64,000 nucleotides of DNA from Pseudomonas sp. NFIX28. Its GTDB lineage: Bacteria > Pseudomonadota > Gammaproteobacteria > Pseudomonadales > Pseudomonadaceae. The notes under the pieces were generated by a model. That model ran no database searches. It saw only the letters and a list, made by a program, of their open reading frames with translations, and had not been told where the DNA came from. Made by a program: the position numbers and the translations under genes. The stretch is from contig NZ_FNPW01000005.1 in the NCBI RefSeq assembly GCF_900107395.1, forward strand, positions 275,007 through 339,006, read 5' to 3'. Shown here in pieces: positions 12,321 through 19,994 of this stretch (positions are counted from its first letter, which is position 1; every line of letters starts with the position of its first letter).

Positions 12321-12755
12321 ATGTCCGAGCCACTGTTGATCCCTTGCCCCCATTGCAACGGCTTGAACCGCATCCCCGCCGAGCGCCTGGCCGACCTGCC
12401 CAAATGCGGGCGCTGCAAGGGCCAGGTGCTGTTGAGCCAGCCTTTCGAATTGAAACAAGGCGACTACGCCAGCCAGATCAAGGGCGACCTGCCGTTGCTG
12501 GTGGATGTCTGGGCGGATTGGTGTGGGCCGTGCAAATCGTTCGCCCCGGTTTTCCAGCAGGCGGCAGCGCAACTGGCGGGCAAATGCCGGCTGGCCAAGC
12601 TCGACAGCGAGGCCAATCAGCAATTGTCGGCGCAGTTGGGGATCCGCTCGATCCCGAGCCTGATCCTGTTCAGGAACGGTCGGGAAGTGGCACGCCAGAG
12701 TGGCGCCTTCCCGTTACCGCAGTTGCTGAGCTGGTTGCGCAGCCAGGGAATTTAA
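12321..12755 (+). CDS. trxC: thioredoxin 2
   Basis: A cytoplasmic thiol-disulfide reductase of 144 residues. The N-terminal zinc ribbon has Cys9-x2-Cys12 and Cys29-x2-Cys32, the hallmark that separates TrxC from TrxA. The thioredoxin domain has the WCGPC active site (Cys68, Cys71) and the cis-proline segment RSIPSLILF. In E. coli trxC is part of the oxidative-stress (OxyR) response; no OxyR site was identified here. The ATG at 12321 has CTGGAG 8 nt upstream; an upstream in-frame ATG at 12237 would add 28 unrelated residues. It is convergent with the ParA gene across a REPIN. Confidence 0.95.
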   Translation: MSEPLLIPCPHCNGLNRIPAERLADLPKCGRCKGQVLLSQPFELKQGDYASQIKGDLPLLVDVWADWCGPCKSFAPVFQQAAAQLAGKCRLAKLDSEANQQLSAQLGIRSIPSLILFRNGREVARQSGAFPLPQLLSWLRSQGI

Positions 12756-12768
12756 CCCCCCCACAAAC

Positions 12769-12860
12769 CGTAGGAGCGAGGCTTGCCCGCGAAACGCCCC
12801 GACAGCCGACGACAATGTTGAATCTCAGATACTCATCGCGGGCCAGCCTCGCTCCTACGG
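12769..12860. repeat. REPIN (family B) between convergent trxC and parA
   Basis: Inverted copies of TAGGAGCGAGGCTTGCCCGC at 12769-12793 and 12833-12860 are joined by about 40 nt. The element fills the 109-nt gap between the stop codons of trxC and the ParA gene. No separate intrinsic terminator is visible, so the hairpin may end or stabilise both transcripts. Confidence 0.85.
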
Positions 12861-12864
12861 AGGG

Positions 12865-13635
12865 TCAGGCGCTTTCCAGCAGGTTGTGCAGGTCGACGAA
12901 TTGTTGGGTCAGTTTGTGCCGTGGGTCGAGGTGGATCAGCGGCATGCTGGCCTGGTGCGACTCGCGCATGCGCACCGAGCTGCCCAGGTACACCGGCAAC
13001 ACCGGCAAACCTTCGGCGATCAGTTCATCGAGCATTTGCTGGGGCAGGCTGGCGCGGGCCTGGAACTGGTTGACCACGATGCCTTCGACCTGCAAATCCT
13101 CGTTGTGGTCGTCCTTGAGCTCTTCGATTTCCGCCAGCAGGCCGTACAGGGCCTGACGGGAGAAGCTGTCGCAGTCGAAGGGAATCAATACCCGATCGGC
13201 GGCTATCAGCGCCGAAACCGCATAGAAGTTCAAGGCCGGCGGAGTGTCCAGGTAGATCCGGTCGTAGTCTTCGGCCAACTCGTCCAGCAGTTTGCGCAGC
13301 TTGTTGATCTTGTGCTTCGCCTCGAGCTTGGGCTGCAGGTCCGCCAGCTCGGCGGTGGCCGTCACCACATGCAGGTTGTCGAACGGCGTTTCGTAGATAT
13401 CGACCTGGTTCTTCTTCGAGAACGGCCCGGAAGACAAGGTCTGCTTGAAGAAATCGGCGATCCCCATGGGGATATCGTCGCCGGTCAGCCCGGTGAGGTA
13501 TTGAGTGGAGTTGGCCTGGGCATCCAGGTCCACCAGCAACGTGCGATAACCTTCGCTGGCGCTCACCGCCGCCAGATTGCAGGCAATGCTCGACTTGCCG
13601 ACTCCGCCTTTCTGATTGAACACCACGCGCCGCAT
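12865..13635 (-). CDS. orphan ParA/Soj-family ATPase
   Basis: A protein of 256 residues with the deviant Walker A KGGVGKSS (residues 9-16), a DLDAQANST switch motif and a DRIYLDTPP Walker B-like segment, all typical of ParA/MinD partition ATPases. No parB gene or parS-like repeats lie nearby, so it is not the chromosomal parAB pair; it resembles the orphan ParA found at this position in other pseudomonads. Cargo is unknown. The ATG at 13635 is preceded by GGGAGG; an earlier in-frame Met at 13656 would add 7 residues before the phosphate-binding strand. It is transcribed divergently from the pigment operon. Confidence 0.85.
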   Translation of the reverse strand: MRRVVFNQKGGVGKSSIACNLAAVSASEGYRTLLVDLDAQANSTQYLTGLTGDDIPMGIADFFKQTLSSGPFSKKNQVDIYETPFDNLHVVTATAELADLQPKLEAKHKINKLRKLLDELAEDYDRIYLDTPPALNFYAVSALIAADRVLIPFDCDSFSRQALYGLLAEIEELKDDHNEDLQVEGIVVNQFQARASLPQQMLDELIAEGLPVLPVYLGSSVRMRESHQASMPLIHLDPRHKLTQQFVDLHNLLESA

Positions 13636-13856
13636 GTCAGAACCTCCCTGCATCAAAGATCACCGAGTGTAGTAGCGAGCGCCGCTGCTTCGCTACCTCG
13701 CCGACGGCAGGCCGCCCAGTCAGCTCCAATGGCCGGAAACAGCCTAGACTTTTTGAACGTGTTCGCATCCTCGCCTCGCTCCTTCCGATAATGGCAAAAT
13801 GACACTTTTCACCTGTCAGATTTGTCGTTTTTTACTGTGCAAAACGTAACCAGTGT

Positions 13857-13885
13857 TTGCTACAAGCCAGTCACACCGGGATAAT
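13857..13885 (+). promoter_or_regulatory. candidate sigma-70 promoter of the aryl-polyene operon
   Basis: TTGCTA (13857-13862), a 17-nt spacer and GATAAT (13880-13885) give 4/6 and 5/6 consensus matches at ideal spacing. They lie about 84 nt upstream of the first pigment gene, leaving a leader of roughly 75 nt. The remaining part of 13636-13968 holds a 7-bp hairpin (GTAGCGA 13672-13678 with TCGCTAC 13690-13696) and an AT-rich tract around 13800-13845; no gene is seen there. Confidence 0.6.
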
Positions 13886-13968
13886 GCGCGCCACTCGGCT
13901 GTAGCTTCGTGCAAGGTGAGTCAGCGATCGAAACACCTGTGCACGTCAAGGAAGCCCGCAGGGGCGGG

Positions 13969-14700
13969 ATGAATTTTCAAGTGATCAACTTCAATATCGC
14001 CCGATGGCGCGCGTGGGCCCCTGGGCTCGAAAGCGTGGACGATTGGCAGGCCTGGAGCCGACAGCCGGTCGTGCTTGAGAGCAGTGAGGCCGCCCCCGAC
14101 GTGTCGTTCCTTCCGGCCATGCAACGCCGACGTCTCGGCCGCATGGCCCGCATGGCATTCAGCGTGGGCTGGCCGCTGGCCGAAGGCCTGCAGCAGCTAC
14201 CGTTGGTCTTTATTTCCCGGCATGGCGAAACACCACGGACTTTCGAGATTCTCAGCGACCTGGCGGCCGAGCAGCCTTTGTCCCCGACCCAATTCAGCCT
14301 CTCGGTGCACAACGCGGTGATCGGCCTGTGGTCAATCATGCGTGGCGAAACCAGCGAAATGACCGCCCTCGCCGCCGCTGGCGACGGCCTTGAGCACGGC
14401 TTGCTAGAGGCCGCGTCGCTGCTTGAGGAAGGCGCGCCGGCGGTGCTGCTGATCGTCACCGAAGAGCAACCGCCCCAAGCCTATGCCAGCTGGATTGACG
14501 ACGTGCCTTTCCCCTATGCGGTGGGCCTGTTGCTGACACCCGGCGAGCAGTGGCAACTGACGCTCGGGACCGCCACCGGCGAAGAGCCGCGCAGCGAGTG
14601 GCCCCATGCCTTGAATCTGTTGCGTACCCTGCTCGGCGAGCAGATCTCCTGCCAACATGCCTGGAAGAACCGTGTATGGAACTGGCAACGCAACCTGTAA
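13969..14700 (+). CDS. apeC: KS-like chain-length-factor partner of the aryl-polyene PKS (ApeC-like)
   Basis: A protein of 243 residues of the truncated ketosynthase-like family (PF13723 type) found at the start of aryl-polyene clusters. Where a ketosynthase has its nucleophilic Cys, this protein has QFSLSVHNAVIGLWSIM with no Cys. It is therefore expected to be a non-condensing partner that dimerises with the KS at 28625-29821 and helps set chain length, as ApeC does with ApeO in Xenorhabdus. The ATG at 13969 has AGGGGCGGG directly upstream; a GTG at 13909 would add 20 residues without family likeness. The symbol is by recognised homology and order. Its stop lies 25 nt inside the next gene. 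Confidence 0.8.
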   Translation: MNFQVINFNIARWRAWAPGLESVDDWQAWSRQPVVLESSEAAPDVSFLPAMQRRRLGRMARMAFSVGWPLAEGLQQLPLVFISRHGETPRTFEILSDLAAEQPLSPTQFSLSVHNAVIGLWSIMRGETSEMTALAAAGDGLEHGLLEAASLLEEGAPAVLLIVTEEQPPQAYASWIDDVPFPYAVGLLLTPGEQWQLTLGTATGEEPRSEWPHALNLLRTLLGEQISCQHAWKNRVWNWQRNL

Positions 14701-15491
14701 ACACAAAACCCCGCGACGCCTACTACTGGCGCCTGGTCGCCACCGCGGCGAGCTTTGCCTTGTTCGGCCTGGGCTGCCTGTGCCTGCGCCTGGTGGTTTT
14801 CCCGCTGCTTGCCCGCCTGCCCGGCAACGCCGAGGCGCATCGCCAGCGCGCGCGTCGCACCATTGGCCGGTTGTTCTGGCTGTTTATCCGTTTCATGGCC
14901 CGCACCGGCGTGCTGACCTACGAAGTCCAGGGCGCGGAAAAACTCGGCCGTCCGGGGCAAATGATCATCGCCAATCACCCGTCGCTGATCGACGTGGTAT
15001 TCCTCATCGGCCTGGTGCGCAATGCCAACTGCGTGGTCAAGCAGAGCCTGTGGCAGAACCCCTTTACCCGCGGCCCGATTCGCAAAGCCGAATACATCAG
15101 CAACGACGGCAGCATGGACATGCTCGACGCCGCCGGCGAAGCCCTGCGCAACGGCCAGACCCTGGTGATTTTCCCCGAGGGCACACGCACCCTGCCGGGC
15201 AAGGCGCCGGCCTTTCATCGGGGGGGCGCGGCAATCGCCCTGCGGGGTGCGAGAATCATCACCCCGGTGGTCATCAAGGTCAGCCCGACCACCCTGACCA
15301 AGGCCGAACCCTGGTATCGCATCCCGATGCGCCGCGTGCACTTCAGTTTTCGCGTCGGCGCCGATATAGACCCGAACACCTTTGCCGCCCAGGGCCCCGC
15401 GCCGCAGGCCTCGCGCAAGCTCAACGATTTTTTGCACCACTACTTCATTAAGGAGCTCGCCGAAGATGAGCGATCTGCACCAGGAAATTAA
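14676..15491 (+). CDS. 1-acylglycerol-3-phosphate acyltransferase-like protein (PlsC family)
   Basis: A membrane-associated LPLAT of 271 residues. One N-terminal TM segment (about 21-45) is followed by the NHPSLID catalytic block (His-x4-Asp) and the FPEGTRT glycerol-phosphate-binding block. PlsC-type acyltransferases are standard members of aryl-polyene clusters. It probably loads an acyl group, possibly the polyene itself, onto a glycerolipid-type carrier, which is inference. The gene starts within the end of the previous gene (25-nt overlap), and its stop lies 25 nt past the start of the first ACP. Substrates cannot be read from sequence. Confidence 0.82.
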   Translation: MELATQPVNTKPRDAYYWRLVATAASFALFGLGCLCLRLVVFPLLARLPGNAEAHRQRARRTIGRLFWLFIRFMARTGVLTYEVQGAEKLGRPGQMIIANHPSLIDVVFLIGLVRNANCVVKQSLWQNPFTRGPIRKAEYISNDGSMDMLDAAGEALRNGQTLVIFPEGTRTLPGKAPAFHRGGAAIALRGARIITPVVIKVSPTTLTKAEPWYRIPMRRVHFSFRVGADIDPNTFAAQGPAPQASRKLNDFLHHYFIKELAEDERSAPGN

Positions 15492-15726
15492 AATGTTGAT
15501 CATCGATGCCCTGGGCCTCGAAGACATCAGCGTGCAAGACATCGGCAACGAGCTGACGCTCTTCGGTGAAGGCCTGGGCCTGGATTCCGTCGACGCCCTG
15601 GAACTGGGCCTGGCGATCCAGAAACGCTACGGCATCAAGATCGACGCCGACGCCAAGGACACCCGCAACCACTTCACCAATGTGGCGAGCCTTGCGGCGT
15701 TCGTCACTGCAAAACAGGCAGCTTGA
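15466..15726 (+). CDS. acyl carrier protein, first of pair
   Basis: An acidic four-helix carrier protein of 86 residues with the phosphopantetheine motif GLGLDSVDALEL; Ser41 is the attachment site. It starts at the ATG at 15466, with AAGGAG 10 nt upstream and inside the acyltransferase gene. Aryl-polyene systems use two ACPs (ApeE and ApeF), one thought to carry the aromatic starter and the other the growing chain. I cannot tell from sequence which role this one has. The second ACP starts 9 nt later. Confidence 0.92.
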   Translation: MSDLHQEIKMLIIDALGLEDISVQDIGNELTLFGEGLGLDSVDALELGLAIQKRYGIKIDADAKDTRNHFTNVASLAAFVTAKQAA

Positions 15727-15735
15727 GACCGGACC

Positions 15736-15990
15736 ATGCAAACTCGCGACGACATCTTCAACACCCTGCGTGATGCCCTGGTGGAACTCTTCGAACTGGA
15801 ACCGGAACGCGTAAGCCTGGAATCCAACCTGTATCAGGACCTGGAAATCGACAGCATCGATGCCGTCGACCTGATCGATCACATCAAGCGCAAGACCGGC
15901 AAGAAAATCGCCGCCGAGGAATTCAAGGCGGTGCGTACCGTCAACGACGTGGTCGAGGCGGTCTATCGTCTGGTCCAGCCGGCCGCATGA
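15736..15990 (+). CDS. acyl carrier protein, second of pair
   Basis: A carrier protein of 84 residues with YQDLEIDSIDAVDLIDHIKR; Ser40 is the phosphopantetheine site. It is less similar to the first ACP than expected for a recent duplicate (DSI against DSV, different helices 1 and 3), which suggests distinct partners. Its TGA overlaps the ATG of the membrane protein gene. Together the two ACPs provide the carrier pool for the type II PKS encoded further down. Confidence 0.92.
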   Translation: MQTRDDIFNTLRDALVELFELEPERVSLESNLYQDLEIDSIDAVDLIDHIKRKTGKKIAAEEFKAVRTVNDVVEAVYRLVQPAA

Positions 15991-16532
15991 GCCGTCTGGT
16001 CGGCCTTGGCCTGCTGCTGGCGGGCCTGTTGTATCCCTTTGCGGTGTATTTCGGCATGGAGCATTTCGCTCCCTGGCAGTTCGGCCTGCTGCTCGGCGGC
16101 CTGTGGCTGGCCCGGGCGCTGACCGGCCGACGGCGCCCTGGCAGCCGCTGGATGGCAGGGGCCGCGCTGGTTTTCTGCGTGCTGCTGGCGCTGTTCGATA
16201 ACCCGCTGCTGCTGCGCTGGTACCCGGTGCTGATCAGCGGCTTCATGCTCATGCTGTTCGGGCTGAGCCTGAAATATGGCCCGCCGATCGTCGAACGCCT
16301 GGCCCGCCTCAGCGAGCCGCAACTGCCGGAAAAGGCCATTCGCTATACCCGCCAGGTGACCATCGCCTGGAGTGTGTTTTTCCTCTTTAACGGATTGCTC
16401 GCCGCGGCCCTGACCCTGTGGGCGCCGCTGAGCTGGTGGACGTTGTACAACGGCCTGATCGCCTACGGGTTGATGGGCTTGCTGTTTGCCATTGAATGGC
16501 TGCTACGACAACGCGTACGAGGCCGCGCATGA
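15987..16532 (+). CDS. COG4648-type integral membrane protein of aryl-polyene clusters
   Basis: A protein of 181 residues with about 5-6 hydrophobic segments (VGLGLLLAGLLYPFAVYF, FGLLLGGLWLARAL, MAGAALVFCVLLALF, VLISGFMLMLFGLSL, VFFLFNGLLAAALTLW, YGLMGLLFAIEWLL). The short motif KYGPPIVERLARLSEPQLPE lies in a cytoplasmic loop. This family is found almost only in aryl-polyene and related clusters (ApeG-like) and has no assigned biochemical role that I know of. It overlaps both neighbours by ATGA junctions. It may anchor the biosynthetic complex at the inner membrane, which is inference. Confidence 0.75.
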   Translation: MSRLVGLGLLLAGLLYPFAVYFGMEHFAPWQFGLLLGGLWLARALTGRRRPGSRWMAGAALVFCVLLALFDNPLLLRWYPVLISGFMLMLFGLSLKYGPPIVERLARLSEPQLPEKAIRYTRQVTIAWSVFFLFNGLLAAALTLWAPLSWWTLYNGLIAYGLMGLLFAIEWLLRQRVRGRA

Positions 16533-18208
16533 ATTGGATAAAACTTGAGCACTTGCTGCTCAAGTCGCTGCCGGAGCGGGCCGTCGCGCTCGACCCGGCA
16601 CTCGATCACAGCCACCTGCGGCACCAGGCCCTGAGCCTGGCCGCGGGCTTGCAGGCCAAGGGCGTACAGCGCCTGGCCGTGCACCTGGAAGATGCCGCCG
16701 AACTGGCCATTGCCCTGCTCGGTGCCTGGCGCGCCGGGGTCGGCGTGCTGCTGCCCGCCGACCTGCAACCCCAGACCCGCCAACGCTGGTCGACGCAAGT
16801 CGACCTGTGGCTGACCGACCAACCCGGCGATGCCCGCCTGAGCGATTTCGAGCAGCCGCCCTTGCCCGCAGCCGAACTCGACCTCGACGCCTGCCGCCTG
16901 AGCCTGTGCACCTCCGGCTCCAGCGGCGAGCCCAAGCGCATCGACAAATCCCTGCGCCAGCTGGCCAACGAAATCCAGGCCCTGGAGCAGCTGTGGGGCG
17001 CTGGCCTGGGCCAGGCCTGCATTATCGGCAGCGTGGCCACGCAACATATCTACGGCCTGCTGTTCCGCGTGCTCTGGCCGCTGTGCGCCGGGCGCACCTT
17101 CGTCCGGCGGCAGTTGCCGTTCCCGGAAGACCTACAACGCGCCAGCCGCGAACACCCGGCCTTTGCCTGGGTCGCAAGCCCGGCGTTGCTCAAGCGCATG
17201 GGCGACAACCTCGACTGGCCGGCGCTGAGCCCGGTGCGCCGGGTGTTTTCCTCCGGCGGCGCGCTGCCCGCCGACGCCGCGCAAGCACTGCATCAACGCT
17301 TGCAACAATGGCCGACGGAAATCCTCGGCAGCTCGGAAACCGGCGGTATCGCCTGGCGCCAGGGCGACAGCCTGTGGCAAGCCTTCGCCGGCGTCGAACT
17401 GAGCCAGGACAGCGACGGCGCCCTGCTGGTCGCCTCGCCCTACCTGCCGGCCGGGCATGTCGAACACACCGCCGATGCCGCGCGCATTGCCGCCGATGGG
17501 CGTTTCGAACTGCTCGGGCGCCTGGACCGGATCGTCAAGCTGGAAGAAAAACGCATTTCCCTGCCAATGCTGGAACAGGCCCTGGCCGAGCATGCCTGGG
17601 TCGCCGAAACGCGCCTTGGAGTGGTCCGGGAAAACCGTGCCTCCCTCGGCGCGCTGCTGGTGCTCAGCGAACAAGGCCTGCACGCCTTGCGCAACCAGGG
17701 CCGCCGGGCACTCACCCACGCGCTGCGCCAACACCTGAGCCAGCATTGCGAGCCCCTGGCGCTGCCCCGCCGCTGGCGCCTGCTGCGCCAGTTGCCCCTG
17801 AACAGCCAGGGCAAGCTGCCCCAGGCCGAGGTCGAGGCCCTGCTGCTGGCCCCACGGCCACAGGCGCCGGAGGTGCTGGAACAGCTCGAGGTCGATGGCG
17901 AATGGAACCTGCAATTGGCGGTCCCGCCGGACCTCGCCTACTTCAGCGGCCACTTTCCCCAGGCCCCGGTGCTGCCGGGCGTGGTGCAGGTCGACTGGGC
18001 ATTGGCGCTGGGCCAGCAATTGCTCAACCTGCCGGGGCGCTTTGCCGGCATGGAAGTGTTGAAGTTCCAGCAATTGGTACGGCCTGGAGACCGGGTGAAA
18101 CTGCACCTGCGCTTCGATCAAGAGCGCGGCAAGCTGTACTTTGCCTATCGCAGTCGCAGCGCCGCCTGCTCCAGCGGCCGCATCCTGCTGGAGAACGCCT
18201 GTGGATAA
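16529..18208 (+). CDS. adenylate-forming ligase fused to a FabA/FabZ-like hotdog dehydratase (ApeH-ApeI type)
   Basis: A two-domain protein of 559 residues. Residues 1 to about 440 are an ANL-superfamily ligase: TSGSSGEPK (about 128-136) is the A3/P-loop motif, [13 protein letters not shown] the A5 motif, and [15 protein letters not shown] the hinge. It should activate an aromatic acid such as 4-hydroxybenzoate or 4-coumarate and load an ACP. Residues about 450-559 are a hotdog domain with [16 protein letters not shown], the catalytic-His region (His475) of 3-hydroxyacyl-ACP dehydratases. In the Xenorhabdus and E. coli clusters I recall these as separate genes apeH and apeI. The start codon overlaps the previous stop (ATGA). 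There is no frameshift at the junction. The 98-nt gap after it is the largest inside the operon and holds a REP. Confidence 0.85.
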   Translation: MNWIKLEHLLLKSLPERAVALDPALDHSHLRHQALSLAAGLQAKGVQRLAVHLEDAAELAIALLGAWRAGVGVLLPADLQPQTRQRWSTQVDLWLTDQPGDARLSDFEQPPLPAAELDLDACRLSLCTSGSSGEPKRIDKSLRQLANEIQALEQLWGAGLGQACIIGSVATQHIYGLLFRVLWPLCAGRTFVRRQLPFPEDLQRASREHPAFAWVASPALLKRMGDNLDWPALSPVRRVFSSGGALPADAAQALHQRLQQWPTEILGSSETGGIAWRQGDSLWQAFAGVELSQDSDGALLVASPYLPAGHVEHTADAARIAADGRFELLGRLDRIVKLEEKRISLPMLEQALAEHAWVAETRLGVVRENRASLGALLVLSEQGLHALRNQGRRALTHALRQHLSQHCEPLALPRRWRLLRQLPLNSQGKLPQAEVEALLLAPRPQAPEVLEQLEVDGEWNLQLAVPPDLAYFSGHFPQAPVLPGVVQVDWALALGQQLLNLPGRFAGMEVLKFQQLVRPGDRVKLHLRFDQERGKLYFAYRSRSAACSSGRILLENACG

Positions 18209-18247
18209 GTTATTGGCCCCAGGCAAGCGCAGCCCCCAGCGGCTTCC

Positions 18248-18286
18248 TGTAGCCGCTGCCGAAGGCTGCGATCGGCCGCGCAGCGG
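18248..18286 (+). repeat. REP element (family A) inside the pigment operon
   Basis: The GTAGCCGCTGCCGAAGGCTG core plus CGATCGGCCGCGCAGCGG is the same repeat as at 43-75 and 21964-22088. It occupies the 98-nt gap between the ligase-dehydratase and glycosyltransferase genes, the only gap over 26 nt in the operon. A single palindrome there could affect mRNA stability between the two halves of the transcript. Confidence 0.85.
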
Positions 18287-18306
18287 ACGCCCGGGAGGCA
18301 ACCCCC

Positions 18307-19041
18307 ATGCATAACCCCTGCGCCGTGATCCCGGTCTACAACCACGAAACCGCCGTGCCCGCGGTGGTCGAGGCCCTGCTCGCCAGCGGCCTGCCCTGCG
18401 TGCTGGTGGACGACGCCAGCAGCCCGGCCTGCGCCGCCGTGCTGGAACGGCTGGCCGAGCGCGAACGGGTGTTCCTGGTCAAGCTCGCGGTCAACCAGGG
18501 CAAGGGCGGCGCGGTCATGGCCGGGTTGCGCGAAGCCTCGCGCCTGGGTTTCAGCCACGCCTTGCAAGTGGATGCCGACGGCCAGCATGACCTGCGGGAT
18601 GTCGAAACCTTCATCGACCACTCGCGAACCCATCCCGAGGCCCTGATCTGCGGTTATCCACAGTACGACGAGAGCGTGCCCAAGGGCCGCCTGTACGCGC
18701 GCTACCTGACCCACGTCTGGGTCTGGATCAACAGCCTGTCGTTGCAGATCCCCGATTCCATGTGCGGCTTCCGCGTCTACCCCTTGCCGCCGACCTTGGC
18801 CCTGATCGACTCGGTGCGCCTGGGCAAACGCATGGACTTCGACCCGGAGATCCTCGTGCGCCTGGCCTGGCGCAACCAGCCGATGCGCTGGCTGCCGACT
18901 AAGGTCCATTACCCCCAGGACGGCCTGTCGCACTTTCGCCTGTTCCATGACAACGCGCTGATTTCCAGCATGCACACCCGGCTGTTCTTCGGCATGTTGC
19001 TGCGCGCGCCGCTGATTCTCTGGCGACGGTGGCAAGCATGA
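18307..19041 (+). CDS. family 2 glycosyltransferase
   Basis: A GT-A fold protein of 244 residues. The N-terminal CAVIPVYNHE and VDDASSP strands and the DAD metal/nucleotide-sugar motif (Asp89-Ala-Asp91, followed by GQHD) are dolichyl-phosphate-mannose-synthase-like. A hydrophobic stretch near the C-terminus may touch the membrane. Aryl-polyene clusters carry a GT2, in some species fused to the next-encoded acyltransferase; here they are separate genes overlapping by 4 nt. It probably adds a sugar during assembly of the lipid carrier, which is inference. GGGAGG precedes the ATG at 18307. Confidence 0.85.
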   Translation: MHNPCAVIPVYNHETAVPAVVEALLASGLPCVLVDDASSPACAAVLERLAERERVFLVKLAVNQGKGGAVMAGLREASRLGFSHALQVDADGQHDLRDVETFIDHSRTHPEALICGYPQYDESVPKGRLYARYLTHVWVWINSLSLQIPDSMCGFRVYPLPPTLALIDSVRLGKRMDFDPEILVRLAWRNQPMRWLPTKVHYPQDGLSHFRLFHDNALISSMHTRLFFGMLLRAPLILWRRWQA

Positions 19042-19994
19042 CGCAGCTCTCCGACAAACAGCCGGGCAAGCAACATTGGGCCGCGCACGAAGAACGCGGC
19101 AGCTTCTGGCTGATGAAGCTCACCGCCTTCGGCGTGCGCGTGCTCGGGCGCCGGGTGTTGAGCCCGGTGCTGTACGCGATCGTGTTCTATTTCTTTCTGT
19201 TCGGCCGCCGTGCCCGCCACAGCGCCTGGCTGTACCAGCGGCGCCTGGCCGAGTGGAGCGGCAAGGCCGAACTGCGCCCCAACCACTGGCGGGTATTCGG
19301 CCAGTTCATGGCCTTCGCCGACGCCCTGCTGGACAAGCTCGACGTGTGGAACGGCAAGCTGCGCCTGGAACAGATCGAGATCGTCGACCCGGCCCGCCTG
19401 CGCGATCAGTTTCGCGGCACCCGCGGGCAGATGCTGGTGGGCGCCCACCTGGGCAACCTCGAAGTCTGCCGGGCCCTGGCCGAGCTGGGCGAGAAGGTCA
19501 CCATGAATGTGCTGGTGCACACCAAGCACGCCGAACGCTTCAACCGCCTGCTGGGCGAGGCCGGGGCCACCAACCTGCGGCTGATCCAGGTCAGCGAGCT
19601 GGACCCGGCGATCATGCTGCAACTCAGCCAGCGCCTGGACCGCGGCGAATGGCTGGCGATCGCCGGCGACCGCGTGCCGCTGCATGGCGGACGCAACGTG
19701 CAGGTGGACTTCCTCGGCCATCCGGCGCCTTTTCCCCAGGGGCCGTGGCTGCTGGCGGGCCTGCTGAAATGCCCGGTCAACCTGCTGCTTTGCCTGAAAA
19801 ACCATGGCCGCTACCGGGTCATCCTCGAACCCTTTACCGAGGCCGTGGTGTGGAAGCGCAGCGACCGCGAGCACGTCATCGCCCAGTGGACCGCCCGCTA
19901 TGCCGAGCGCCTGGGCCAGTACTGTCTCGAAGCGCCCCAACAATGGTTCAACTTTTACCCTTTCTGGAAGACCGATGACGACGCATCCGCTTGA
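19038..19994 (+). CDS. LpxL/HtrB-like acyltransferase
   Basis: A protein of 318 residues of the lysophospholipid/lipid A acyltransferase superfamily. A hydrophobic segment lies at about 41-57, and the GAHLGNLE block gives the His137-x4-Glu142 catalytic pair seen in LpxL-type enzymes. It would transfer an acyl or aryl-polyenoyl group from ACP to a lipid headgroup, supporting covalent anchoring of the pigment in the envelope. The ATG at 19038 overlaps the upstream TGA; a GTG at 19029 is the alternative. The end overlaps the ammonia-lyase gene by 20 nt. The acceptor is unknown. Confidence 0.83.
   Translation: MTQLSDKQPGKQHWAAHEERGSFWLMKLTAFGVRVLGRRVLSPVLYAIVFYFFLFGRRARHSAWLYQRRLAEWSGKAELRPNHWRVFGQFMAFADALLDKLDVWNGKLRLEQIEIVDPARLRDQFRGTRGQMLVGAHLGNLEVCRALAELGEKVTMNVLVHTKHAERFNRLLGEAGATNLRLIQVSELDPAIMLQLSQRLDRGEWLAIAGDRVPLHGGRNVQVDFLGHPAPFPQGPWLLAGLLKCPVNLLLCLKNHGRYRVILEPFTEAVVWKRSDREHVIAQWTARYAERLGQYCLEAPQQWFNFYPFWKTDDDASA

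Noticed and set aside
12769..12860. Inverted repeats read as a possible CRISPR
   Set aside because: Only two inverted copies, no regular direct repeats or spacers and no cas genes; they belong to the REP family seen elsewhere in the window.
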